DNA from: JAVXAG01 sp036660615
Lineage (GTDB): Bacteria; Bacillota; Clostridia; Peptostreptococcales; Anaerovoracaceae
DNA: 8,491 bases
NCBI GenBank assembly: GCA_036660615.1
Contig: JAVXAG010000081.1
Coordinates: 1-8,491, forward strand
Direction of reading: 5' to 3'
Shown here in pieces: positions 1 through 6,933 of the stretch. The translations under genes and the position numbers were made by a program. Every line of letters starts with the position of its first letter. Position 1 is the first letter of the stretch. The notes under the pieces are model-generated. The model was not told the DNA's origin and ran no database searches. It worked only from the letters and a program-made list of their open reading frames with translations.

Positions 1-267
1 TCAAAAGCTGAACCAATCTTTGTTAAAGTACTAAAAAACAATAGAAGTAAAGATTTGTATAACGAAATTAACAATAGGGATACGATTTTTATATATATGG
101 ATAAAAATACCGGATACTATGAAACTAATAGCGACTTCATATCAAATAAATTGAGTTTGTTACGAGGAGTTAATGAAGAAGAATATAATAATAATTCGCC
201 ACAATTACTACATTTAATTACAGTTTTACGTTGTCATCACTCTGATGAATTTGAAGAAGGTTGTTAA
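1..267 (+). CDS. 3' end of an unrecognised gene (5' cut by window edge)
   Basis: The frame is open from the first base to the TAA at 265-267, so the last 88 residues are visible and the real start lies upstream of the window. An internal TTG at 55 is unlikely to be the true start because the frame continues above it. The peptide is hydrophilic and rich in Asn, Glu and Tyr. It has no membrane segment and ends with a His-His pair and an acidic tail finishing in Cys. I do not recognise a family. A strong stem-loop follows seven bases after the stop, so this is the last gene of its transcript and is separate from ruvCAB. The AT-rich codon use is like that of its neighbours. It is real as an open frame, but its function is unknown. 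Confidence 0.55.
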   Translation, partial: SKAEPIFVKVLKNNRSKDLYNEINNRDTIFIYMDKNTGYYETNSDFISNKLSLLRGVNEEEYNNNSPQLLHLITVLRCHHSDEFEEGC

Positions 268-273
268 TCGACT

Positions 274-304
274 ATGGGAGTAGAAAAAATTCTACTCCTA
301 TTTT
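274..304 (+). terminator. Rho-independent terminator after the first gene
   Basis: A 12-bp stem (274-285 with 290-301, one G-T wobble at 276/299, otherwise perfect) encloses an AAAA loop. It is followed by a short T run (301-304). It begins seven bases after the stop of the upstream gene, where an intrinsic terminator is expected, and isolates that gene from the ruvC promoter. The T run is short, so termination may be incomplete. Confidence 0.75.
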
Positions 305-365
305 ACTGGAGAAAATTAACAAACAAACGGGCAATTATAAAGGACAAACGTTTAATTGAAAAATA

Positions 366-394
366 TAGACAAACATATGTTTGTGTGATAAAAT
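366..394 (+). promoter_or_regulatory. Predicted sigma-A promoter of the ruvC operon
   Basis: The -35 element is TAGACA (366-371) and the -10 element is TAAAAT (389-394), with a 17-bp spacer. Each hexamer matches the consensus at five of six positions. A TGN extended -10 motif (TGA, 386-388) sits directly before the -10. The predicted transcription start is near 401, giving a leader of about 23 nt that contains the ruvC ribosome binding site. A LexA-like palindrome overlaps the -35 element and the spacer. This is the only good promoter I see upstream of ruvC. Confidence 0.6.
369..384. promoter_or_regulatory. LexA (DinR)-type SOS operator
   Basis: A perfect 16-bp palindrome, ACAAACATATGTTTGT. 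Its 14-bp core, CAAACATATGTTTG, matches the Firmicutes LexA box CGAACRNRYGTTYG except for A in place of G at position 2. It lies across the -35 element and spacer of the predicted ruvC promoter, where a bound repressor would block RNA polymerase. ruvAB is a known LexA target in Bacillus subtilis, so the location agrees with the function. Binding itself is inferred. Confidence 0.7.
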
Positions 395-423
395 ATTCAA
401 TATAAAAGAAGATGGAGAATTTC

Positions 424-921
424 ATGAGAATATTAGGAATTGACCCGGGATATGCCATATTAGGATATGGTATATTAGACTTAAAAGGTAACCACTTTTC
501 AACGGTTTGCTATGGTGCTATAACTACGGATTCCAAAATGGAAATGCCGGCAAGATTACAACATTTATATAGCCAATTAACTAGCATTATAGAAGAATAT
601 AAGCCAGATGAAGCGGGAATTGAAGAATTGTTTTTTAATAATAATGCAAAGACAGCAATTATGGTAGGACAAGCTCGTGGAGTTGCGGTTCTTGCTTGCG
701 CCAATGGTGGACTAAAAATCGGCGAATACACGCCATTACAGATAAAGCAAGCATTAGTTGGATACGGCAGAGCAGACAAGAAGCAGATACAAGCCATGGT
801 TAAGGCAGTTTTGAACTTAGAAGAAGTCCCAAAACCCGACGATACTGCCGATGCACTAGCGGCAGCCATATGTCATGGACATTCTGCTAACTATAATAAT
901 AGAATGAATTTGAGGAGATAG
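424..921 (+). CDS. ruvC: Crossover junction endodeoxyribonuclease RuvC
   Basis: RuvC is the homodimeric resolvase that makes paired nicks in Holliday junctions during recombinational repair, working with RuvAB. The 165-residue protein has the usual family length and begins with the signature MRILGIDPG. All four acidic catalytic positions are present: D7, the glutamate pair E67/E68 in GIEELFF, and D140 and D143 in PDDTADALA, followed by the conserved H151-G-H153. I prefer ATG 424 over the in-frame ATG at 412. The family starts at MRILG, and the Shine-Dalgarno GGAGA (414-418) is well placed for 424 but would overlap the start codon at 412. It is the first gene of the operon behind a LexA-like operator. 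ruvA follows after 6 bp and its ribosome binding site lies in the ruvC tail. Confidence 0.96.
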   Translation: MRILGIDPGYAILGYGILDLKGNHFSTVCYGAITTDSKMEMPARLQHLYSQLTSIIEEYKPDEAGIEELFFNNNAKTAIMVGQARGVAVLACANGGLKIGEYTPLQIKQALVGYGRADKKQIQAMVKAVLNLEEVPKPDDTADALAAAICHGHSANYNNRMNLRR

Positions 922-927
922 ACATAA

Positions 928-1521
928 ATGATTAGATTTCTTAAAGGTACATATCATCCAGGGCTAAAAGGCTCGGTGATAATAGAGACAAATTCGGGAA
1001 TTGGCTTTGAAGTATTCGTTCCAGCCAACTCACCTATATATAGAAACCTAGAAGGTGCAACGGTAAAAGTTTATACATCGATGATAGTAAAAGAAGACGA
1101 TGTCAGCTTGTATGGGTTTCACGATAAAGAGAATCTTGAACTATTTGAGCTTTTGATAACAGTAAATGGCGTTGGAGCAAAAGCGGGTATGTCCATTATG
1201 TCCACTTTGGCGCCTATGGAACTTAAACGATCCATAGCCCTAGGAGATGTTAAGGCAATCTCTGCGGCCAATGGTATCGGTAAAAAAACGTCGGAAAGAT
1301 TGATATTGGAACTAAAAGACAAAGTAGGCACTTTTGATGGTGAAAGCTTTGATGGGGATATTGAACAATTACCATTTAACGACGAAAAGAGTGAGGCAAT
1401 AGCTGCTCTTATGGCACTGGGTTACACCAAATCAGAAGCAGTTACGGCAATTGGAAAAGTAAAAGCGGACAATTTGAGCAGCGAAGGTTATATTAAGCAG
1501 GCTCTAAAAGATCTATTTTAG
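928..1521 (+). CDS. ruvA: Holliday junction branch migration protein RuvA
   Basis: RuvA is the tetrameric protein that binds four-way junctions and recruits the RuvB motor. The 197-residue length is typical. The N-terminal OB-fold (about residues 1-62) starts MIRFLKG and ends near SLYGF. Two helix-hairpin-helix motifs follow, around residues 71-91 (VNGVGAKAG) and 106-130 (ANGIGKKTSERLILELK). An acidic, flexible linker (135-150) leads to the C-terminal RuvB-binding domain (150-197), which contains the conserved EAIAALMALGY. The start ATG has a GAGGAG ribosome binding site (912-917) inside the end of ruvC, which suggests coupled translation. It shares the ruvC promoter and so probably its SOS control. 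ruvB follows after a 74-bp gap that contains an imperfect hairpin. Confidence 0.96.
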   Translation: MIRFLKGTYHPGLKGSVIIETNSGIGFEVFVPANSPIYRNLEGATVKVYTSMIVKEDDVSLYGFHDKENLELFELLITVNGVGAKAGMSIMSTLAPMELKRSIALGDVKAISAANGIGKKTSERLILELKDKVGTFDGESFDGDIEQLPFNDEKSEAIAALMALGYTKSEAVTAIGKVKADNLSSEGYIKQALKDLF

Positions 1522-1528
1522 GCAGTGA

Positions 1529-1558
1529 ACAAGTGTGAAATGACTTTCATATGCTTGT
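1529..1558 (+). other. Imperfect hairpin in the ruvA-ruvB gap
   Basis: ACAAG (1529-1533) pairs with CTTGT (1554-1558), and TGAAA (1536-1540) pairs with TTTCA (1545-1549). A TGAC loop lies inside and a small asymmetric internal bulge separates the two helices. No T run follows, so it is not a standard terminator. It could be an RNA-processing or translation-tuning structure between ruvA and ruvB, or chance. Confidence 0.3.
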
Positions 1559-1595
1559 CGATTAGCCTTATACAAAATGGTAACGGAGGCAAAAA

Positions 1596-2639
1596 ATGTT
1601 TGACACAGAAAATGACAGAGTAACATCTACAAATGCTGGGCTAGGGGAGGAAAATACAGAGACAAACCTTAGACCGCAGAATTTGTGCGATTATATTGGA
1701 CAATGTAATGCCAAGGATAACTTAAAGGTTTTTATAGAAGCTGCAAAACTGAGAGGCGAGCCACTTGACCACGTTTTGTTCTATGGGCCTCCTGGACTTG
1801 GCAAAACCACTTTGGCTGGGATTATTGCCAATGAACTTAATGTTGAAATAAAAATCACATCGGGACCAGCAATTGAGAGGGCCGGTGATTTGGCTGCCAT
1901 TCTAACAAACCTAAATGAGAATGATGTACTTTTTATAGATGAAATCCACAGATTAAATAGATCAGTTGAAGAAGTATTGTATTCAGCCATGGAAGACTAT
2001 GCACTGGATATAATAATTGGTAAAGGGCCATCGGCAAGATCCATAAGACTTGACCTTGCAAAATTTACGTTAATTGGGGCAACAACTAGAGCGGGCAGTT
2101 TGTCTGCACCACTTCGGGATAGATTCGGAGTAATCAGCAAGTTTGAAACTTATACAATTGACGAACTAAAAGAAATTCTCAGAAGGTCAGCAAGGATTCT
2201 GAATATAGATGTTGATGAAGAATCGCTTGTAGAAATGGCAAAAAGGGCAAGAGGGACACCTAGAGTAGCAAATAGAATATTAAAAAGAATAAGAGACTTT
2301 TCACAAGTCAAAGGAAATGGTATAATAGACATTGGCATCACAAAAAAAGGTTTAAAGGCATTAGGTGTTGATGAACTTGGACTTGAACGTCTGGATAGAG
2401 AAATACTTTCTTCAATCATAGAAAGATTTAACGGTGGACCTGTTGGAATAGACACGATTGCAGCATCCATTGGAGAAGAAAGAGTAACTATCGAAGATGT
2501 GTATGAACCTTTTTTGATACAAACAGGACTTCTTTATAGAACCCAAAAGGGTAGAGTAGTATCCGAGGCAGGATACAAACACTTAGGTCTTGAACTTGAT
2601 AATGAAAAAATCGAGGATGCCCAACAAAAGATTTTGTAA
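1596..2639 (+). CDS. ruvB: Holliday junction branch migration ATPase RuvB
   Basis: RuvB is the hexameric AAA+ motor that pumps DNA through RuvA-bound junctions, using ATP. The protein is 347 residues, slightly longer than most because of an acidic N-terminal extension of about 24 residues before the conserved LRPQNLCDYIGQ. Visible motifs are Walker A GPPGLGKT (64-71), Walker B LFIDE (112-116), sensor 1 GATTRAG (161-167), the LRDRFG region with the probable arginine finger (173-178), and sensor 2 RGTPRVANR (219-227). The C-terminal winged helix includes RFNGGPVGIDTIAAS (277-291) and PFLIQTGLLYRT (305-316). ATG 1596 has a strong GGAGG site (1585-1589) six bases upstream. queA starts 21 bp after the stop. 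Confidence 0.97.
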   Translation: MFDTENDRVTSTNAGLGEENTETNLRPQNLCDYIGQCNAKDNLKVFIEAAKLRGEPLDHVLFYGPPGLGKTTLAGIIANELNVEIKITSGPAIERAGDLAAILTNLNENDVLFIDEIHRLNRSVEEVLYSAMEDYALDIIIGKGPSARSIRLDLAKFTLIGATTRAGSLSAPLRDRFGVISKFETYTIDELKEILRRSARILNIDVDEESLVEMAKRARGTPRVANRILKRIRDFSQVKGNGIIDIGITKKGLKALGVDELGLERLDREILSSIIERFNGGPVGIDTIAASIGEERVTIEDVYEPFLIQTGLLYRTQKGRVVSEAGYKHLGLELDNEKIEDAQQKIL

Positions 2640-2660
2640 TTTTGATGGGAGATAAAATAT

Positions 2661-3725
2661 ATGAATATTGATGAATTTGATTATAACTTACCAAAGGAGC
2701 TAATAGCTCAAAAGCCTACAGAGAACAGAGAAGATTCTAGGCTTATGGTACTTGATAGAAAAAGTGGTGGTATCGAACATAGACACTTCTATGACATTTT
2801 GAATTACCTTAAACCTACAGATTGCCTTGTTTTAAACAATTCCAAGGTATTACCTGCTAGACTTTTTGGTATAAAACAGGAGACAGGAGCTCATGTGGAA
2901 TTCTTGCTTGTAAAAAGATTAGAAGGTGACAAATGGGAAACTATGGTCAAACCTGGTAAAAGATTAAAACCGGGAGATGTAGTTAGTTTTGGAGATCCAG
3001 AAGCTGATAAAGACAAACTATTTGAGGCAGAAGTTTTGGATTATGGCCCTGATGGAACTAGAATTGTGGAATTTAGATATGAAGGAGTGTTCCTTGAACG
3101 CTTAGAAGAACTAGGCAAAATGCCACTTCCACCATATATTGACAGAGAAACCACAGCTGATGATACAGATAGATATCAGACTGTTTATTGTAAAGAAGAA
3201 GGTTCAGTAGCAGCGCCTACGGCAGGACTGCATTTCACTGAAGAAATATTGGCACAAGCCAAAGAAAAAGGAATTAAGATTGCATATGTAACTTTGCATG
3301 TTGGAATTGGAACGTTTAGACCAGTTAAATGCGACGTAGTAGAAGAACATGTAATGCATTTTGAGGAGTACTTTGTTGATGAAGAAACAGCTAATATTAT
3401 AAATGAAACGATTTTAGCAGGTGGACGTATTGTCTCTGTTGGGACAACTTCAACAAGGACACTAGAAAGCGCGGCTGAGTTTGACGAAAAAAGTGGAAAA
3501 TATCTAGTAAAAGTTGGTCATGGAAATACTGGGATATTCATTTATCCTGGATATAAATTCAAGATTATTGATTCATTAATTACTAATTTTCACTTGCCAA
3601 AATCAACTTTGCTGATGCTGGTTTCTGCACTTTATGATAAGGACTCTATACTGGAAGCATATAAAGTTGCAGTAAAGAAAAAATACAGATTCTTTAGTTA
3701 TGGCGACGCTATGCTAATTAAATAA
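2661..3725 (+). CDS. queA: S-adenosylmethionine:tRNA ribosyltransferase-isomerase QueA
   Basis: QueA transfers and isomerises the ribosyl group of S-adenosylmethionine onto preQ1 at tRNA position 34, forming epoxyqueuosine. It acts in the cytoplasm directly after Tgt. The protein has 354 residues, a normal length. Conserved blocks are LVLNNSKVLPARL (56-68), MPLPPYI (154-160), DRYQTVY (170-176), GSVAAPTAGLHFT (181-193), LHVGIGTFRPV (212-222), GTTSTRTLES (261-270), TNFHLPKSTLLMLVSA (308-323) and YRFFSYGDAMLI (342-353). The start has a GGGAGA-type ribosome binding site (2647-2652). The gene lies 21 bp after ruvB, so it is probably co-transcribed with ruvCAB. The ruv-queA-tgt order is common in Firmicutes. 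A palindromic hairpin follows the stop. Confidence 0.97.
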   Translation: MNIDEFDYNLPKELIAQKPTENREDSRLMVLDRKSGGIEHRHFYDILNYLKPTDCLVLNNSKVLPARLFGIKQETGAHVEFLLVKRLEGDKWETMVKPGKRLKPGDVVSFGDPEADKDKLFEAEVLDYGPDGTRIVEFRYEGVFLERLEELGKMPLPPYIDRETTADDTDRYQTVYCKEEGSVAAPTAGLHFTEEILAQAKEKGIKIAYVTLHVGIGTFRPVKCDVVEEHVMHFEEYFVDEETANIINETILAGGRIVSVGTTSTRTLESAAEFDEKSGKYLVKVGHGNTGIFIYPGYKFKIIDSLITNFHLPKSTLLMLVSALYDKDSILEAYKVAVKKKYRFFSYGDAMLIK

Positions 3726-3738
3726 CTAATAAACTTTT

Positions 3739-3764
3739 AATATGCCTCAATTGAGGCATATTTT
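3739..3764 (+). terminator. Hairpin terminator between queA and tgt
   Basis: A perfect 10-bp stem (3739-3748 with 3753-3762, containing GCCTC/GAGGC) has an AATT loop and runs into TTTT (3761-3764). It lies 13 bp after the queA stop. The T run is short and partly used in the stem, so it may attenuate rather than fully stop transcription into tgt. No convincing promoter is visible between it and tgt: a TTGGAT/TATATA pair at 3763-3790 would start transcription inside the tgt ribosome binding site. Confidence 0.6.
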
Positions 3765-3808
3765 GGATAAAATAAAACTTTTATTATATATAGAAAGGTA
3801 AATACGTA

Positions 3809-4930
3809 ATGAAACACGCGGTTACTTACGAGTTAAAAAAAACGGATAGTAGAACAAAAGCTAGAAGGGGGACTATTCATACACCTCACGGTGATATTGA
3901 AACCCCTGTTTTTATGCCAGTTGGCACTCAAGCGACAGTTAAAGCAATGAGACCCGAAGAAGTCAAAGAAATGGGAGCAAATATAATTTTATCAAACACT
4001 TACCACCTTTATCTTAGACCTGGGCATGAGGTTATAAAGGAAGCTGGTGGGCTTCATAAATTTATGAATTGGGATAGAGCTATTCTAACAGATAGTGGTG
4101 GATTTCAGGTATTTTCTTTAGGAAAACTTAGAAAAATCACAGAAGAAGGTGTAAAATTCCAATCGCATATTGATGGTTCAAGACATATGCTTACTCCAGA
4201 AAAAGCTGTTGAAATACAAAATGCTTTGGGTTCAGATATCATGATGGCTTTTGATGAATGTGCACCATATCCTGCGGATAGAGTATATGTAAAAGACTCT
4301 TTGGAGAGAACAACAAGATGGCTAAAACGTTGCAAAGAGGCACATAAGGACACCGAAAGACAGTCGCTCTTTGGAATTATGCAAGGTGGAATGTACAAAG
4401 ATCTTCGTAAACAAAGTGCCGAAGAAATTGTTGAACTTGACCTTCCGGGATATGCAATCGGAGGACTTTCTGTAGGCGAGCCAAAAGATTTGATGCTTGA
4501 TATTCTCGATGATTGTGTTGATCATTTGCCTGCCGATAAAGCTAGATATCTTATGGGTGTTGGAAGTCCCGACTATTTATTTGAGGGAGTTGAACGAGGA
4601 ATTGATATGTTTGATTGCGTTCTTCCGACTAGAATAGCTAGACATGGACTCGCTATGACTTCACACGGCAGAGTAAACATAAAAAATGCTCAGTATACAA
4701 AGGACTGGGAACCACTTGACAAAGAATGTGATTGCTATACCTGCAAGAATTATTCAAAAGCATATCTGAGACATCTTTTTAAAGCAGATGAAATGCTTTC
4801 TGCAATGCTTCTTTCTAATCACAATCTTCATTTTTTGATAAATATGATGTCAGGAATTAGAACGGCAATAGAAGAGGATAGGTTCCTTGAGTTTAAAAAT
4901 CAGTTTTATGGCAAATACGGTAAATTTTAA
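3809..4930 (+). CDS. tgt: tRNA-guanine(34) transglycosylase Tgt
   Basis: Tgt exchanges guanine at the wobble position of GUN-anticodon tRNAs for preQ1, the step before QueA in queuosine synthesis. At 373 residues it is a typical bacterial enzyme. The TIM-barrel active site is intact. The acid/base aspartate is D95 in TDSGGFQ, the nucleophile is D269 in MFDCVLPTR, and substrate-pocket segments GIMQGG (189-194) and GGLSVGE (218-224) are present. The structural zinc site is complete: C307, C309, C312 and H338. ATG 3809 is preceded by AAAGG (3794-3798), a moderate ribosome binding site. A hairpin separates it from queA. The methyltransferase gene follows after 26 bp and is probably in the same transcript. 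The often linked yajC and secDF genes are not downstream here. Confidence 0.97.
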   Translation: MKHAVTYELKKTDSRTKARRGTIHTPHGDIETPVFMPVGTQATVKAMRPEEVKEMGANIILSNTYHLYLRPGHEVIKEAGGLHKFMNWDRAILTDSGGFQVFSLGKLRKITEEGVKFQSHIDGSRHMLTPEKAVEIQNALGSDIMMAFDECAPYPADRVYVKDSLERTTRWLKRCKEAHKDTERQSLFGIMQGGMYKDLRKQSAEEIVELDLPGYAIGGLSVGEPKDLMLDILDDCVDHLPADKARYLMGVGSPDYLFEGVERGIDMFDCVLPTRIARHGLAMTSHGRVNIKNAQYTKDWEPLDKECDCYTCKNYSKAYLRHLFKADEMLSAMLLSNHNLHFLINMMSGIRTAIEEDRFLEFKNQFYGKYGKF

Positions 4931-4956
4931 AAAGAAAATTGGAGAAAAATATTTTA

Positions 4957-6117
4957 ATGGATATATGCAAACATAATGAATTTTGCGGAGGCTGTATTTA
5001 TCAAGGAATACCTTATGAACAACAGCTAAAGGCAAAGAACAGCGAAGTATTAAATCTATTTAGGGCGAAAAGTATAGAACCTTTGGTATATGATGAAATT
5101 GAAGGGTGCCCAAATCAATATAGATATAGGAACAAAATGGAATACACTTTTGGTGATTTTATAAAAGATGGGGAACTTTGTCTTGGCATGCACAAAAAGA
5201 AAAATTTCATGTCAATTATTACTGTTGACGATTGCCAACTAGTAGATGAGGACTTTAACATAATATTATCTTTTGTTTTGGAGTTCGCCAAAGAAAGAGA
5301 ATACAAACATTACCATAAAAAGAGCCACCAAGGGCTGCTGCGCAATTTAATTGTGAGAAAAGGTGTAAGAAGCAAGGAAATTTTGGTTAATATTGTAACA
5401 TCTTCAGAGGAAGGGTTTGATGAAATTGAGTTTGTAGATGGTTTACAGAAATTAGTATTATGTAATCACATTGTAGGCGTTTTAAGAACCTTTAATGATA
5501 ATATTGGAGATGCCGTAAACCCTGAAAGAGTTGAAATCCTTTGGGGACAGGATTTCTATATGGAGGAAATTCTTGGATTAAAATTTAAGGTAAGTGCTTT
5601 TTCTTTTTTCCAAACAAATATTCAGGCAGTTGAAAGATTGTATTCAGAGGCGCTTGCGCTCATAGATGATGTTGAAGGGAAGAATGTATTTGACTTGTAC
5701 TGTGGGACAGGAACTATATCTCAAGTTTTGGCGCTAAAAGCAGCCAAGGTTTTGGGTATTGAAATCGTTGAGGAAGCAGTAGAGGCGGCAAAAGTCAATG
5801 CCAAACTAAATGGTCTTGACAACTGTAACTTTATTGCAGGGGATGTTTTTGAAGTATTAAAAGAAGTCGATGAAAAACCAGATGTAATAGTTGTAGATCC
5901 ACCAAGAGTTGGAATGTCTACTAAGGCGGTTGATAAAATAGTAAGTTATGAAATACCACAAATTTTGTATATTTCCTGTAACCCAAAGACTTTGGCTATT
6001 AATTTGGAGCAATTTGATTTTTATGGGTATAATGTACAATATGCCAAGGCTTTTGACAATTTCCCTGGGACAAAACATACAGAGTGTGTGGTGTTGCTGT
6101 CACGTCAGAAAGCTTGA
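4957..6117 (+). CDS. RlmD/RumA-family 23S rRNA uracil-C5 methyltransferase, TRAM-less
   Basis: This SAM-dependent RNA methyltransferase of the RumA family probably makes m5U in 23S rRNA. Which uridine is modified cannot be told from sequence. The 386-residue protein starts almost directly at the iron-sulfur motif, with C4, C10 and C13 (CKHNEFCGGC) and a fourth ligand C93. It therefore lacks the N-terminal TRAM domain of about 60 residues found in E. coli RlmD. The catalytic core is intact: FFQTN (217-221), SAM-binding FDLYCGTGT (245-253), DPPR (314-317), nucleophile C341 in SCNP, and base E376 in HTECV. ATG 4957 is chosen because GGAGA (4941-4945) precedes it. The in-frame TTG at 4939 overlaps that site. 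The last codons (6076-6102) form one copy of a 27-bp repeat found again at 8083. Beyond the stop the DNA turns accessory. Confidence 0.88.
   Translation: MDICKHNEFCGGCIYQGIPYEQQLKAKNSEVLNLFRAKSIEPLVYDEIEGCPNQYRYRNKMEYTFGDFIKDGELCLGMHKKKNFMSIITVDDCQLVDEDFNIILSFVLEFAKEREYKHYHKKSHQGLLRNLIVRKGVRSKEILVNIVTSSEEGFDEIEFVDGLQKLVLCNHIVGVLRTFNDNIGDAVNPERVEILWGQDFYMEEILGLKFKVSAFSFFQTNIQAVERLYSEALALIDDVEGKNVFDLYCGTGTISQVLALKAAKVLGIEIVEEAVEAAKVNAKLNGLDNCNFIAGDVFEVLKEVDEKPDVIVVDPPRVGMSTKAVDKIVSYEIPQILYISCNPKTLAINLEQFDFYGYNVQYAKAFDNFPGTKHTECVVLLSRQKA
6076..6102 (+). repeat. 27-bp direct repeat, copy 1, at rlmD 3' end (possible att site)
   Basis: A perfect 27-base match to 8083-8109 that starts CATACAGAGTG and ends TTGCTGTCA. 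It encodes HTECVVLLS, which includes the catalytic-base glutamate of the methyltransferase. The flanks differ at once on the left (AAAA here, GTTT at copy 2) and only loosely resemble each other on the right. This placement resembles an attachment core used by elements that insert at a gene's 3' end and preserve its coding sequence. Confidence 0.85.
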
Positions 6118-6135
6118 TTTTGCTAGGCATTGTAA

Positions 6136-6392
6136 GTGATAACATATAGAGCAATGATGGGTGAGTATATTATTTATTATCGTGGTAAAATTGTCGGTGG
6201 TATATATATGATCGATTACTGGTAAAGCCTGTTAAATCAGCTATTTCATTTGTCTCAGATGTGACTTATGAATTGCCATACGTGGGAGCAAAAGAGATGT
6301 TGTTGGTTGATGATGTTGAAAGCAAGAAATATCTGACAAATCTTTTTATTGCTATGTATGATGAACTGCCGGAACCAAAGAAAAAGAAATAA
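6136..6392 (+). pseudogene. TfoX/Sxy-family N-terminal-domain gene remnant, truncated and frameshifted
   Basis: Two frames together spell a TfoX/Sxy N-terminal-domain protein. From 6139 one frame reads ITYRAMMGEYIIYYRGKIVGGIY. At about 6202-6210, in a TATATATATG run, the match moves to a second frame that reads DRLLVKPVKSAISF, then ELPYVGAKEMLLVDDVE, and ends in EPKKKK and TAA at 6390-6392. Loss of one G or gain of two bases by slippage in the TA run would explain the shift. The first 20-odd residues expected for the family are missing, and an in-frame TAA lies at 6133-6135, just upstream. The break lies close to the rlmD stop, so the 5' end was probably lost when this segment joined the rlmD locus. 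Stand-alone TfoX-domain proteins of about 100 residues are common in Clostridia. Their role is poorly known, and competence regulation should not be assumed. Confidence 0.85.
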
Positions 6393-6398
6393 TCACCT

Positions 6399-6893
6399 AT
6401 GAAGTTATGGGGTAAAAAAGTGAATTATACTATCAGGGAAATGAAATTACATGAATATAAGACGCTGGAAGATTTTTTGTATGAAGCAATTTATATTCCG
6501 GAAGGCATGGATTTTCCGCAAGGAACAATTACCAAACAGCCTGAATTGCAATTATATATTAGTGAGTTTGGAAATAAAGATGATAACGCATTAGTAGCGG
6601 AAGTTGATGGAAAGATTGGTGGTGCAGTATGGACTCGCATAATGAATGATTATGGACAAATTGACGATGAAACCCCTTCTTTTGCAATATCCTTATACAA
6701 GGAATACCGAGGTCTGGGAATTGGAACAGATATGATGAAGCAAATGCTCATGCTCTTGAAGAATAAGGGGTATAAGCAGGCTTCTTTCGCGGTTCAGGAA
6801 GCAAACTATGCAGTTAAAATGTATCAGTAAGTCGGTTTTGAAATTGTAGCTAAAAACGAAGAAGAATACATTATGCTTTGTAGCTTGAAATAA
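6399..6893 (+). pseudogene. GNAT N-acetyltransferase gene with a premature stop
   Basis: The open frame encodes a GCN5-related N-acetyltransferase: MNYTIREM at the N-terminus, AEVDGKIGGAVWTRI in the middle, and the acetyl-CoA loop in YKEYRGLGIGTDMM (R-x-x-G-x-G). TAA at 6828-6830 stops it after MYQ. The same frame then continues for 20 codons, VGFEIVAKNEEEYIMLCSLK, to TAA at 6891-6893. YQKxGFE is the usual wording at this point, so a single AAA-to-TAA change explains the break and removes the last strands of the fold. The start could be ATG 6399 or, more likely, GTG 6420, where the family sequence begins and GGGG (6409-6412) gives a ribosome binding site. The substrate is unknown. It directly follows the tfoX remnant. 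A truncated but active enzyme is possible but unlikely. Confidence 0.85.
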
Positions 6894-6933
6894 TTAGATA
6901 TTGTAAATAGGTTATTCGGAAAGGGGGAATACA

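Noticed and set aside
345..354. CAAACGTTTA near the ruvC promoter as a second LexA box
   Set aside because: It has the right half-sites but lacks the central spacer bases of a LexA box, so it does not fit the consensus.
510..869. A 119-codon open frame on the minus strand inside ruvC
   Set aside because: It is fully antisense to a well-supported gene, has no ribosome binding site and its composition is that of a shadow frame.
3765..3808. A preQ1 riboswitch or separate promoter before tgt
   Set aside because: No preQ1 aptamer-like sequence is visible, and the best -35/-10 pair would start transcription inside the ribosome binding site.
5948..6139. Forward 63-codon frame overlapping the methyltransferase end
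   Set aside because: Out-of-frame shadow of the methyltransferase gene. It ends at the tfoX remnant without matching it.
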